Shown here: positions 36,842 through 45,222 of the stretch, piece by piece | How positions within the stretch are numbered: the stretch's first letter is position 1 | Layout of the letters: each line of letters opens with the position of its first letter | Source of the DNA: Psychrobacter sp. FDAARGOS_221 | GTDB lineage: Bacteria > Pseudomonadota > Gammaproteobacteria > Pseudomonadales > Moraxellaceae | Length of the DNA: 64,000 nucleotides | NCBI RefSeq assembly: GCF_002313155.2 | Contig: NZ_NWFK02000001.1 | Coordinates: forward strand, 1,054,001 to 1,118,000 | Direction: 5' to 3' | Translations under genes and position numbers: made by a program | The notes under the pieces: generated by a model | Database searches by the model: none | Seen by the model: only the letters and a program-made list of their open reading frames with translations | What the model was told of the DNA's origin: nothing

Positions 36842-37816
36842 TTAACGGCGCCGATAAAAACGGGCAAAGAAGCGATAACGGCGTAGCTTTGTGTTTTGAC
36901 GTAATGGCTTCGGCTTTAATGATCCCAAATAAATAGCAAACATGGTCAACATTGCCCCTGTCCATTGCGCTCCATTAATTGGTTTATGTAGCCAAAAATA
37001 GTCAATGACCAGCGCCGCAACCGGCTCACTTAATAACAATAATCCGGTTAATGCTAACGACAACTTCGGAATCGAATACGCAATTAATCCCCATGCCAAG
37101 CATTGCATCACTGTACCATAAATAATAATCCAACCAAGCTCAGATAAACTATTAGGCAATATTTTGCCGCCATCGAGCAACAACATCGGCAATATCATCG
37201 CTAACCCACCGCCCAAACTTACCCGCTGCATTAAAATAAAAATCGGAGTCGGCGCTGCTTGGTGGGTCATACGAATAAAGGTCATTGACGCGGCCAACAT
37301 ACTGGCAGAGACGATACCGGTAATAAAGCCATACGCAGCGTGATTATTATTGGCAAACTCAGGACTGGCAATCAATACCACCCCTGCCAATGCAATGAAC
37401 AAACTAATCAGCTGCACTAGCGTTTGACGTTCTTTAAAAATAATATAGCCCAAAGCGGCTAAAAAGAATATCTGCAGACTATTTAGTAGTGTTGAAATAC
37501 CTGGTCCGACCGCATAGATACTTTCGTGCCACAGCGCCAAATCAACACCCAAAAAAGCCCCTGACAAACAGCCATAAATAAGCGCTTTGCTTTTATTTTG
37601 TGTGCTAATATTGTCTGGCATACGCTGTTTAAACAGCACCGCTAATAGGGTAAAGACGATACCGGAAATGGCCAAGCGCCAAAACGACATGGCAAACCCA
37701 CCCACCTCAACGTGGGCAACAATCAGACTGCCTAAACCAAAAATTATACAACCGATAATCAGACCGACGGCAGCATATGGCGGCTGTTGTTCACTGTGTA
37801 CATGCGTCTGGCTCAT
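36842..37816 (-). CDS. EamA/DMT-family transporter
   Basis: A 324-aa inner-membrane protein with ten hydrophobic helices in two EamA repeats, the drug/metabolite transporter superfamily that exports amino acids, metabolites or drugs. Repeat one spans about 14-150, repeat two about 160-300 with a typical end (LLLLSEPVAALVIDYFWL and GAQWTGAMLTMFAIYLGSLK). The C-terminus is a very basic tail (PLRQNTKLRRYRFFARFYRRR, pI high), placed in the cytoplasm by the positive-inside rule. AAGGGTAGGGT precedes the ATG. The substrate cannot be assigned. Confidence 0.85.
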   Translation of the reverse strand: MSQTHVHSEQQPPYAAVGLIIGCIIFGLGSLIVAHVEVGGFAMSFWRLAISGIVFTLLAVLFKQRMPDNISTQNKSKALIYGCLSGAFLGVDLALWHESIYAVGPGISTLLNSLQIFFLAALGYIIFKERQTLVQLISLFIALAGVVLIASPEFANNNHAAYGFITGIVSASMLAASMTFIRMTHQAAPTPIFILMQRVSLGGGLAMILPMLLLDGGKILPNSLSELGWIIIYGTVMQCLAWGLIAYSIPKLSLALTGLLLLSEPVAALVIDYFWLHKPINGAQWTGAMLTMFAIYLGSLKPKPLRQNTKLRRYRFFARFYRRR

Positions 37817-38132
37817 ACCCTACCCTTACTATACTAACGCTGTTGAAATGTATGATAAATTGATGCTACTTTTTTTTAAATCAGCTCTATTTTTTTCCTG
37901 ACAAAATGATAAGCTTGATAAGTGTAGCAAACTTCCAGATGATTAGGGCACGTCTTCTATTGAAACAACCCATCTTAAATGGGGCCAAACAAGCAAAGGA
38001 AATAACCTACCACTAAAATAATCAATCAACTCAAATAGATAAAGAGACATAAATAAAATAAAGGTTTCGGCATAAACAGCTATTTGATTAAACCTAACAA
38101 TCATTGACACCACAACAAACAAGGAACCCAAG
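37817..38132. other. Gene-free divergent interval EamA / ppc
   Basis: 316 bases containing the promoters of both genes. I see T-rich blocks near 37870 but no clear promoter, repeat or small gene. Confidence 0.4.
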
Positions 38133-40949
38133 ATGCCATTAAATAATGACTTATTACGCTCACGTGTTAGGCTGCTCGGCTCACTGCTAGGCGATACCAT
38201 TATCCGCCAAGCCGATGAGCAGACGGTTAAAACCATTGAGACCCTGCGTAAAGGCTTTATTCAAGAGCGCCGAAACCCCAATCCTGACAATAAGAAACAA
38301 TTAATTGAACTGATTGCCTCACTCGATAACAAAACCTTAAAACATGTGATTCGCGCGTTTTCTATTTACTTCTTCTTGGCCAATTTGACAGAAGAAAATG
38401 TACTGCGTGAAGAACGACAAGTACTAAAAGAGCAAACCAATCACTTCTGGGAAGGCTCGTTCCGTCATACCTTGCTTGAATGCCGCCAACGTAATATCGA
38501 CGCACAGCAAATCAAAGAGCTTATCGATCAGTTAAGATTTATTCCGGTGTTTACGGCGCATCCTACTGAGGCACGCCGACGCACGACCATGAATATCTTG
38601 CAAAGCTTATATGCTCACAATACGGCGCTTAATGAAAATGAGGAAGGCAGTAGCGCCTACGAAGAAGCCAAACGAAAAGTGGCAGAAACCATCGACTTGC
38701 TATGGTCGTCTGACGAAGTACGTACCCGTAAGCCGCTGGTTTATGATGAAATCAATAATGGTCTACATTATTTTAATGCCAGCTTGTTTACTGCGATTCC
38801 ACAAGTCTATCGCAATATCAAAAACGCCATTAACGACATATATCCAGAACTGAGTGACTACCCTCTGCCAGCTTTTGTTAACTTTGGTTCTTGGATTGGC
38901 GGTGATAGAGACGGTAACCCATTTGTCACCCATGAAACCACCGAAATGGCGGTGTTGATGCATGCCAATACGGTGCTACGTCACTATCAGGTATTGATCA
39001 GAAAATTACGCCGTCAACTGGTGCATAGCGATACCATTATCTCGATTTCACCAGACATTTATCAGCGTATTAAGGACTACCAAGACCTCGATAAAAAGGT
39101 GTTCTATTACAACCTAGATGACTATCACAACGAGCCCTACCGCCGCTTACTGTCATTGGTGTTAGCAAAAATTCAGGCTACCAATGAGCACATCCAAAGC
39201 CAAGGCAGCAATCCTGAAGCAGCAGCCGATGCCTATCAAGACCCACAAGCACTGCTCGATGACTTACGCTTAATTCGTCAAAGCGTGACCAAGCATGATG
39301 CGGCACAAGCGGAAGGCTTATTATTAGACATCATTCGCTTGGTTAAAACCTGTGGCTTCCACTTGGCCTCTCTCGATATTCGCCAAGACTCTGGCTACCA
39401 TGGCGAAGTCATCGCTGACATTTTTGCCAGTGCCTCGAACTTGCCTGACTATAATAGCCTGAGTGAAACAGAGCGTCAGCAGTGGCTGACTCGTCTATTA
39501 CAACAGCCAGGAACGCCGCTCATTTATACCGAATATTTAAGCGAGCAAACGCAAGAGCAATTAGCCTTAACGAAATCGGTAGCTAAGCTGCGTAAATTGG
39601 TAGGCGAAAACACATTTGGCAGTTATGTCATCTCTATGACTAATAATGCCAGTCAGTTGCTAGAAGTGCTGTTATTAATGCGCTTTGCTGGGCTGTCAGG
39701 TATCGATGAAGATGGCCACCTATTTGCGGCACTGCCTGTGGCACCATTATTTGAAACCATCGAAGATCTTAAGAACATTGATAAAATCTTGCCAACGGTG
39801 TTGGACATTCCACTGTATCGCACCTTATTAGAGCATTCAGACAATACACAAGAGATTATGCTTGGGTATTCAGACTCCTCTAAAGATGGCGGGATTATCA
39901 CCTCTGCTTGGCAACTGTATAGCGCTCAACAAACCATTACTAAGATTGCCAAGCAATATGGTATCCAAACCCGCCTGTTCCATGGGCGTGGTGGTTCGGT
40001 CAGTCGTGGCGGTGGCCCAACTCACCAAGCGATTGCTGCTCAGCCAGCCGGTACTTTAAATGGTCAAATCAAGTTTACTGAACAGGGCGAAGTACTGTAT
40101 GCCAAATACGCCAACTCAGACACTGCAGTGTTTGAGCTTACCATGGGTATTACTGGCGCCTTAAAAGCGACCTCTTCTCGCTTCGTTGAGCAGCCCACAC
40201 AGTTAGAGCGCTATGAGTCTTTATTTGCACGCTTAGCCGAAGCTGGTGAGCAGCAATACCGTGCTTTGACCGACAACACCGAGGGCTTTTATCACTTCTA
40301 TTCTCAGGCCACGCCGGTACAAGAGATTTCTCTGCTCAATATTGGCTCACGCCCTGCACACCGCAAAAAAGGCCTACCTAGCAAATCAACCATTCGCGCC
40401 ATTCCATGGGTGTTCGGTTGGTCACTAGCACGCTTTACCCTACCTGCTTGGTATGGTGTCGGTAGTGCGCTTGAAAGCGTTAAGCAAGATGAGGCATTAA
40501 TGAAAGAGATGAACCAAAATTGGCCATTCTTCCATGCCTTTATTAGCAATATTGAAATGGCATTTACCAAGTCTGAGTTAAGTATCGCGCATGCCTATAG
40601 CCAACTGTGCGACGATGACAGATTGCGTGACGATATCATGCAAGCCGTTACCAAAGAGCATGACTTAACCGAAGCAGGACTAAACTCACTGCTTGATCAA
40701 AGCTCATTGTTATCGAAGCAGCAAGATCTGGCCAGCTCTCTAGAATGGCGTAATGCTTATCTTGATCCGATTAACTATATTCAGATTGAATTGTTAAAGC
40801 GCTTACGTCAGGATAAAGATGTCGAAGCGAATGACTCTAAGCTAAAAGATGGGGTTGCCGATGATATCTTAACCGAAGAGCTGTCTGTGGTAGATCCTCT
40901 AATCCGTAGTATTAACGCCTTGGCAGCGGGTCTACGTAACACAGGTTAA
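38133..40949 (+). CDS. ppc: Phosphoenolpyruvate carboxylase
   Basis: Ppc adds bicarbonate to PEP to make oxaloacetate, replenishing the TCA cycle; it is a cytosolic tetramer. At 938 aa it is slightly longer than the E. coli enzyme (883). Catalytic segments are VFTAHPTEARRRT (His), GSWIGGDRDGNPFVT, LGYSDSSKDGGI (Lys), FHGRGGSVSRGGGPTH (the mobile loop with catalytic Arg) and IGSRPAHRK, and the C-terminus ends RNTG, with the conserved Arg-Asn-Thr-Gly that contributes to the inhibitor and active site. AAGGA precedes the ATG. It is a single gene, followed by the small ydhR-like gene. Confidence 0.97.
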   Translation: MPLNNDLLRSRVRLLGSLLGDTIIRQADEQTVKTIETLRKGFIQERRNPNPDNKKQLIELIASLDNKTLKHVIRAFSIYFFLANLTEENVLREERQVLKEQTNHFWEGSFRHTLLECRQRNIDAQQIKELIDQLRFIPVFTAHPTEARRRTTMNILQSLYAHNTALNENEEGSSAYEEAKRKVAETIDLLWSSDEVRTRKPLVYDEINNGLHYFNASLFTAIPQVYRNIKNAINDIYPELSDYPLPAFVNFGSWIGGDRDGNPFVTHETTEMAVLMHANTVLRHYQVLIRKLRRQLVHSDTIISISPDIYQRIKDYQDLDKKVFYYNLDDYHNEPYRRLLSLVLAKIQATNEHIQSQGSNPEAAADAYQDPQALLDDLRLIRQSVTKHDAAQAEGLLLDIIRLVKTCGFHLASLDIRQDSGYHGEVIADIFASASNLPDYNSLSETERQQWLTRLLQQPGTPLIYTEYLSEQTQEQLALTKSVAKLRKLVGENTFGSYVISMTNNASQLLEVLLLMRFAGLSGIDEDGHLFAALPVAPLFETIEDLKNIDKILPTVLDIPLYRTLLEHSDNTQEIMLGYSDSSKDGGIITSAWQLYSAQQTITKIAKQYGIQTRLFHGRGGSVSRGGGPTHQAIAAQPAGTLNGQIKFTEQGEVLYAKYANSDTAVFELTMGITGALKATSSRFVEQPTQLERYESLFARLAEAGEQQYRALTDNTEGFYHFYSQATPVQEISLLNIGSRPAHRKKGLPSKSTIRAIPWVFGWSLARFTLPAWYGVGSALESVKQDEALMKEMNQNWPFFHAFISNIEMAFTKSELSIAHAYSQLCDDDRLRDDIMQAVTKEHDLTEAGLNSLLDQSSLLSKQQDLASSLEWRNAYLDPINYIQIELLKRLRQDKDVEANDSKLKDGVADDILTEELSVVDPLIRSINALAAGLRNTG

Positions 40950-41153
40950 TCTAGCTCAGCATCTAGTTCAGCAATGGCCATTGTTATACTTATTAAATAA
41001 GTAGCAATGGTTATGGCTAAACGAATATTTTTAAATCTTTTTTTAAATAACCAGCTTTTTAAACATGACCAGCGGTGTTATATCAAAGCAGATATAGCAC
41101 CGCTTAATGTATCCCTATTAAATGACAAACCATTGATAACGATAGAGGCAGTG

Positions 41154-41459
41154 ATGAAATATTTACTACAGTTCGACTTTCCTTTTTCTGGCCCATTTGG
41201 TGATGCGTTCTTTAACGCCATGCAAGATTTGGCCAAAGACATTGCAACTGAGCCGGGTTTGGTTTCTAAAATTTGGACTGAGAATGAGGAAACTCAAGAG
41301 GCTGGCGGCATCTATGTCTTCGATAACTTAGACGATGCCAATCGCTATTTAAAAAAGCACAGCGAGCGTTTACAGTCTTTTGGCATTACAGACATTAATG
41401 CCAAGGTATTTAATATTAATGAAGAACTTAGCGCCATTTGTCACGCTAAGTTAGATTAA
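41154..41459 (+). CDS. YdhR-like monooxygenase-fold protein
   Basis: A 101-aa protein with the dimeric alpha-beta barrel fold of YdhR (exactly the E. coli length). The pattern LLQFDFPFSGPFGDAF, EPGLVSKIWTENEETQEAGGIYVF, YLKKHSERLQSFGI and AKVFNINEELSAI parallels YdhR along its whole length. The biochemical role is unsettled; the family is annotated as putative monooxygenase. A longer frame opens 49 codons upstream, but AGAGG just before the ATG at 41154 and the family length fix the start. It lies 204 bases past ppc and ends at a strong terminator. Confidence 0.88.
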   Translation: MKYLLQFDFPFSGPFGDAFFNAMQDLAKDIATEPGLVSKIWTENEETQEAGGIYVFDNLDDANRYLKKHSERLQSFGITDINAKVFNINEELSAICHAKLD

Positions 41460-41501
41460 AATATGCGGCTTTCTTAAATTTTAGCGAAATTCTGAGTCCA
41501 C

Positions 41502-41538
41502 AAAAAAAGCCCATCACAAAAGTTGCGATGGGCTTTTT
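41502..41538. terminator. Bidirectional intrinsic terminator
   Basis: AAAAAAGCCCATC pairs with GATGGGCTTTTTT around an 11-base loop. It serves the ydhR-like gene and the convergent tsf. Confidence 0.9.
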
Positions 41539-41581
41539 TAAGACTGTTTTATCTGATCAAGATCAAATAAACGAAGACTTA

Positions 41582-42460
41582 TTACTTAGCAGCAGCGGCC
41601 TGAGCAGCAGCAACTTCAGCAGCGAAGTCTTCTTCTTTCTTCTCGATACCTTCGCCTACTTCAAAGCGAACGAATTCTTTAACAGTTACGCCGTCAGCTT
41701 TAAGTACGTCGCCAACTTTCTTGTCATTGTCCATTACGTATGCTTGACGTACTAGAACAACTTCGTCTAGGTACTTACGTAGGCCACCTTCAATCATTTT
41801 TTCGATGATGTTGTCAGGCTTGCCAGACTCACGAGCTTTCGCTTCAGCGATTTCTTTTTCACGTGCTAAAAGATCAGCAGGTACGTCAGTGTCGTTTACT
41901 GCAACTGGGTTGAATGCAGCGATGTGCATTGCTAAGCTCTTACCGCTTTCTTCGTTGCCACCTTCAGTTGAAACCACAACACCGATACGTAGACCGTGAC
42001 GGTATGATGCTAGGTTGTCGCCTTCAACGATTTTTGCACGACGTACTTGGATGTTCTCACCAATTTTTTGTACTAGAGCAACACGAGCTTCTTCAACAGT
42101 TTGACCATTACCATAGTCTAGTGCTGAGATGTCAGCAGCTTCAGTTTTGTTGTTTGCAAGTGCAAGTTCAGCTACTTTGTCAGCGAACGCAGTGAAGTTT
42201 TCGTCTTTAGCAACGAAGTCAGTTTGGCAGTTTACTTCAAGAAGGATAGCTTTGTTGCCTTCTTGAGCGATAACGATAGCGCCGTCAGCTGCGATGTTAC
42301 CCGCTTTTTTGGCTGCTTTAGCTTGACCTGATTTACGTAAGTTGTCGATTGCTTGCTCAACATCGCCGCCAGTTTCTTCTAGGGCTTTTTTACATTCCAT
42401 CATGCCAAGGCCAGTGCGGTCACGTAGCTCTTTTACTAACTTAGCAGAAATCTTTGACAT
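41582..42460 (-). CDS. tsf: Elongation factor Ts
   Basis: EF-Ts is the nucleotide-exchange factor of EF-Tu. The protein is 292 aa. The N-terminal UBA-like domain reads [24 protein letters not shown], with the family's signature one. The core begins [23 protein letters not shown], the EF-Tu-contacting TDFV motif. The coiled-coil region and the [16 protein letters not shown] block follow. An Ala-rich tail ([11 protein letters not shown]) closes it. GAGGAA precedes the ATG. It is downstream of rpsB, the standard order, with a 291-base spacer holding a hairpin. Confidence 0.97.
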   Translation of the reverse strand: MSKISAKLVKELRDRTGLGMMECKKALEETGGDVEQAIDNLRKSGQAKAAKKAGNIAADGAIVIAQEGNKAILLEVNCQTDFVAKDENFTAFADKVAELALANNKTEAADISALDYGNGQTVEEARVALVQKIGENIQVRRAKIVEGDNLASYRHGLRIGVVVSTEGGNEESGKSLAMHIAAFNPVAVNDTDVPADLLAREKEIAEAKARESGKPDNIIEKMIEGGLRKYLDEVVLVRQAYVMDNDKKVGDVLKADGVTVKEFVRFEVGEGIEKKEEDFAAEVAAAQAAAAK

Positions 42461-42716
42461 ATCTTTTCCTCTATTTTTATATGAGTCGTTATGAATAATA
42501 AATAAGTAACAGAATTAATGTGCGTTATTCAAGATTCAAGGGTCATTGGTATCGTGATTTAGAATAAATTTATAAAATGACAAGGGCATGACGAGGGTTT
42601 CCACATCATGCCGCAATACAGTCAAATCATAGATTCTAAACTTAGATTGTTACCATAGATGTTCAAGATAGAACATAAACGTTTAAGTTAAAACCGCTAA
42701 AGTTAAAAACGTAGAC

Positions 42717-42736
42717 GTTTAAGTCAACACTTAAAC
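42717..42736 (-). other. Perfect 8-bp hairpin just after rpsB
   Basis: GTTTAAGT-CAAC-ACTTAAAC, 15 bases past the rpsB stop on the minus strand. A third copy of the arm lies at about 42681-42688. It may attenuate transcription into tsf or mark an RNA-processing point. Confidence 0.55.
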
Positions 42737-42751
42737 AGCACGTGTTTCAAA

Positions 42752-43534
42752 TTACTCAGCTGAATCAGTTGCTGCTTCTTCTGCAGGTGCTTCTTCTGCT
42801 GCTACTGGAGTTTCAGCATTACCGCCTGCTTGAGTTTTAGCGTATTCTTTACCAGCGATGATCGCATCAGCCATACGAGTAACGTATAAAGTTACAGCAC
42901 GGATTGCGTCGTCGTTAGCTGGGATAACGTAGTCAACGTTGTCTGGGTTTGAGTTAGTATCTACGATACCGATAACTGGGATACCTAGGTTTTTAGCTTC
43001 TTTAATAGCGATTGCTTCATGGTCAACGTCAACAACGAAGATAGCGTCAGGTAAGCCGCCCATGTTTTTGATACCGCCTAAAGAGCGCTCTAGTTTTTCC
43101 ATAGCACGGGTACGCTCTAATGCTTCACGCTTAGTTAGCTTAGCAAAAGTACCGTCTTCGGCTTGTTTTTCTAGTTCTTTTAGACGATTGATTGACTGGC
43201 GTAATGTTTTCCAGTTAGTCAACATACCACCTAACCAACGATGGTCAACGTATGGCTGGCCAGCACGTAGTGCTTGCTCACGGATTACTTCACTTGCCGC
43301 GCGCTTAGTACCAACAAATAAGATTTTGTTGTTTTTAGCAGCTAGACCATTAACATAAGTTAAAGCATCGTTGAATGCTTTTACAGTGTACTCTAGGTTA
43401 ATGATATGAATTTTGTTACGTGCACCAAAGATGTACTGGTTCATTTTTGGGTTCCAAAAACGAGTTTGGTGACCGAAGTGAGCGCCGGCTTGTAAAAGAT
43501 CGCGCATTGGCATGTTAGTTGGACTGTTTGACAT
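42752..43534 (-). CDS. rpsB: 30S ribosomal protein S2
   Basis: Ribosomal protein S2, 260 aa. The start [22 protein letters not shown] and the block [15 protein letters not shown] are diagnostic, as are [18 protein letters not shown] and [21 protein letters not shown]. An Ala/Glu-rich tail of about 30 residues exceeds the E. coli protein. AAAGGA precedes the ATG. It heads the rpsB-tsf pair. In gammaproteobacteria S2 represses its own operon through the leader RNA; the leader here is about 100 bases, but I could not recognise the structure by eye. Confidence 0.97.
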   Translation of the reverse strand: MSNSPTNMPMRDLLQAGAHFGHQTRFWNPKMNQYIFGARNKIHIINLEYTVKAFNDALTYVNGLAAKNNKILFVGTKRAASEVIREQALRAGQPYVDHRWLGGMLTNWKTLRQSINRLKELEKQAEDGTFAKLTKREALERTRAMEKLERSLGGIKNMGGLPDAIFVVDVDHEAIAIKEAKNLGIPVIGIVDTNSNPDNVDYVIPANDDAIRAVTLYVTRMADAIIAGKEYAKTQAGGNAETPVAAEEAPAEEAATDSAE

Positions 43535-43637
43535 GTGTATTTCCTTTATAAAGTTGGGTTATGCCTCCACATTGCAAAAACTACCGATTTATCGACACGC
43601 ATTTGTTCTATATTTACCTCGCCAATTAGGGCAACAG

Positions 43638-43665
43638 CAAATACGATAACGAACAAATTAGTCAA
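43638..43665 (-). promoter_or_regulatory. Predicted promoter of rpsB-tsf
   Basis: On the minus strand TTGACT (43660-43665), 16 bases, TATTTG (43638-43643). This would give a leader of about 97 bases. The -10 is imperfect. Confidence 0.45.
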
Positions 43666-44092
43666 GCCGACAAACACCCAGCAATTCTTACACGCAATGT
43701 GTGTGTCATTGGTTAATAAATTAAAGACTGATAGTGGTAAAAATTACCCTCAGCAGCTTTAACTTAATGTGAGTTTTACAAGTATTGTTTTGCTTTCAAA
43801 ACTTAGTCAGCAAACGCTGTAAATTTAAGAAATAAAACAAGGCAGCTATTTTATCATAGTTTAGTATTAAGTAGAAGTAGTAATTAAGGGTATGAAATGA
43901 CAAAACAACTTAAAATAAAGCGACGTTATAACACCCTCTTAAGTAGCTTGCTAAATCACTTCCAATCAAAAAAACTGCCAGTAAAGCAACTTGTAATAAA
44001 GTAGTTACCAATGTAGTTCTCAATAAAGTAGCTTGTAATAAAGTAACTCTCAATAAAGTAACATAGCCATAAATTAATTGATAAAATGTCTG
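43666..44092. other. Gene-free divergent interval rpsB / map
   Basis: AT-rich with no credible gene. It holds the 15-bp-period repeats at 43980-44062, described separately. Confidence 0.5.
43980..44062. repeat. Degenerate tandem repeat, 15-bp period
   Basis: AATAAAGTA recurs at 43995, 44022, 44037 and 44052, with weaker copies near 43982 and 44009. Units alternate between a CTTGT and a TCTC lead-in. It lies just upstream of the map promoter. Confidence 0.75.
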
Positions 44093-44101
44093 TGTTATAA
44101 T
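44093..44101 (+). promoter_or_regulatory. Extended -10 promoter of map
   Basis: TGT then TATAAT (44096-44101). The predicted leader is about 220 bases. Confidence 0.55.
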
Positions 44102-44249
44102 AGCCGCTTAAGCTCAACACGCTAAGTTAACCCAGATGCCCAATGGCTAACTGTTAGTTAACTAAAAGCCTAGCAGGTTAGCACTCGATATCAGTACTAA
44201 AATATCTATTTTTAAAAACTGTCTTTTAAGTTAAATTTTAAGCTAAATC

Positions 44250-44286
44250 GGTTAAATGAATTTGAGCCCAATATATCCATTTAACC
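44250..44286 (+). other. Perfect 9-bp inverted repeat in the map leader
   Basis: GGTTAAATG (44250-44258) and CATTTAACC (44278-44286) flank a 19-base loop, 44 bases before the map start codon. It could fold in the mRNA or bind a dimeric regulator. Confidence 0.5.
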
Positions 44287-44330
44287 AACTTATCCCCTAT
44301 TAATAACCATTAATGTAACACATAATTATT

Positions 44331-45131
44331 ATGACTAATCCAAACAATCTAATTCTTGCACCCGATGCAATTGAGAAAATGAGAGTTGCCGGTAAACTTG
44401 CCAGCGACGTATTAGTAATGCTTGATGAGCACGTTAAAGAAGGCGTGACCACTGAAGCTCTAAATAAATTAGCGCACGACTATATCGTTGATGTGCAAGG
44501 TGCGATTCCTGCTCCATTGAACTATGGTCATCCGCCATTCCCAAAATCAGTGTGTACCTCAGTCAACCACGTGGTGTGTCATGGTATCCCAACTGAAAAT
44601 AAAATCCTAAAAGATGGCGACATTATCAATATCGATGTGACCGTCATTAAAGATGGCTACTATGGCGATACCTCAAAAATGTGGATTATCGGCGAAGGCT
44701 CTATCATGGCTCAGCGCATCTGTGATGTGGCGCAAAAAGCACTGTATGCTGGTATGGCTGCCGTAAAAAATGGCGCACACCTAGGTGATATCGGTGCTGC
44801 AATTCAAGAAGTGGTCGAACCTGAGCGCTTTAGCATTGTGCGTGAGTTCTGTGGTCACGGTATCAGTAACCAATTCCACCATGAGCCTCAAGTGATGCAC
44901 TATGGCCGTAAAGGCACGGGTATGGAGCTTAAAACGGGTATGACCTTTACCATTGAGCCAATGATTAACCAAGGTACGTGGAAGACCAAAATCCTACCCG
45001 ATCAGTGGACAGCGATTACTAAAGACCGTAAATTATCTGCACAGTGGGAGCACACCCTAATGGTGACTGACAATGGCTGTGAAGTATTTACTACCCGTCC
45101 TGAAGAAGATCTAAGCTTTTTAACCACTTAG
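44331..45131 (+). CDS. map: Methionine aminopeptidase, type I
   Basis: Map removes the initiator Met from nascent proteins, using two metal ions. The 266-aa length is standard. Metal ligands are seen in order: Asp in INIDVTVI, Asp in YGDTSKMW, His in CGHGIS, Glu in FTIEPM and Glu in QWEHTLMVT. The region before, NHVVCHGIPTE, carries the substrate His. No Shine-Dalgarno sequence is obvious before the ATG, which follows an unusually long leader. It is divergent from rpsB, as in many gammaproteobacteria, and followed by a terminator and glnD. Confidence 0.96.
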   Translation: MTNPNNLILAPDAIEKMRVAGKLASDVLVMLDEHVKEGVTTEALNKLAHDYIVDVQGAIPAPLNYGHPPFPKSVCTSVNHVVCHGIPTENKILKDGDIINIDVTVIKDGYYGDTSKMWIIGEGSIMAQRICDVAQKALYAGMAAVKNGAHLGDIGAAIQEVVEPERFSIVREFCGHGISNQFHHEPQVMHYGRKGTGMELKTGMTFTIEPMINQGTWKTKILPDQWTAITKDRKLSAQWEHTLMVTDNGCEVFTTRPEEDLSFLTT

Positions 45132-45135
45132 CACA

Positions 45136-45165
45136 CTAAAAGACTGCCTCGGCAGTCTTTTTTTT
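45136..45165 (+). terminator. Intrinsic terminator after map
   Basis: AAAGACTGCC, a two-base tip and GGCAGTCTTT with a further T run. Confidence 0.85.
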
Positions 45166-45222
45166 ACTCAAAAAAACGTCTATATTGTTATCTTACGTTA
45201 TCTTGCTGCTTGGAAGCCCGTT

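Noticed and set aside
37943..38236. 97-codon minus-strand frame upstream of ppc
   Set aside because: Covers the ppc start in antisense; composition looks like intergenic sequence.
43535..43762. 75-codon plus-strand frame starting at a GTG upstream of rpsB
   Set aside because: It is the complement of the rpsB leader and promoter, with no ribosome binding site or family resemblance.
43980..44062. Possible CRISPR array
   Set aside because: The unit is only 15 bases and directly repeated, without spacers, and no cas gene is near.
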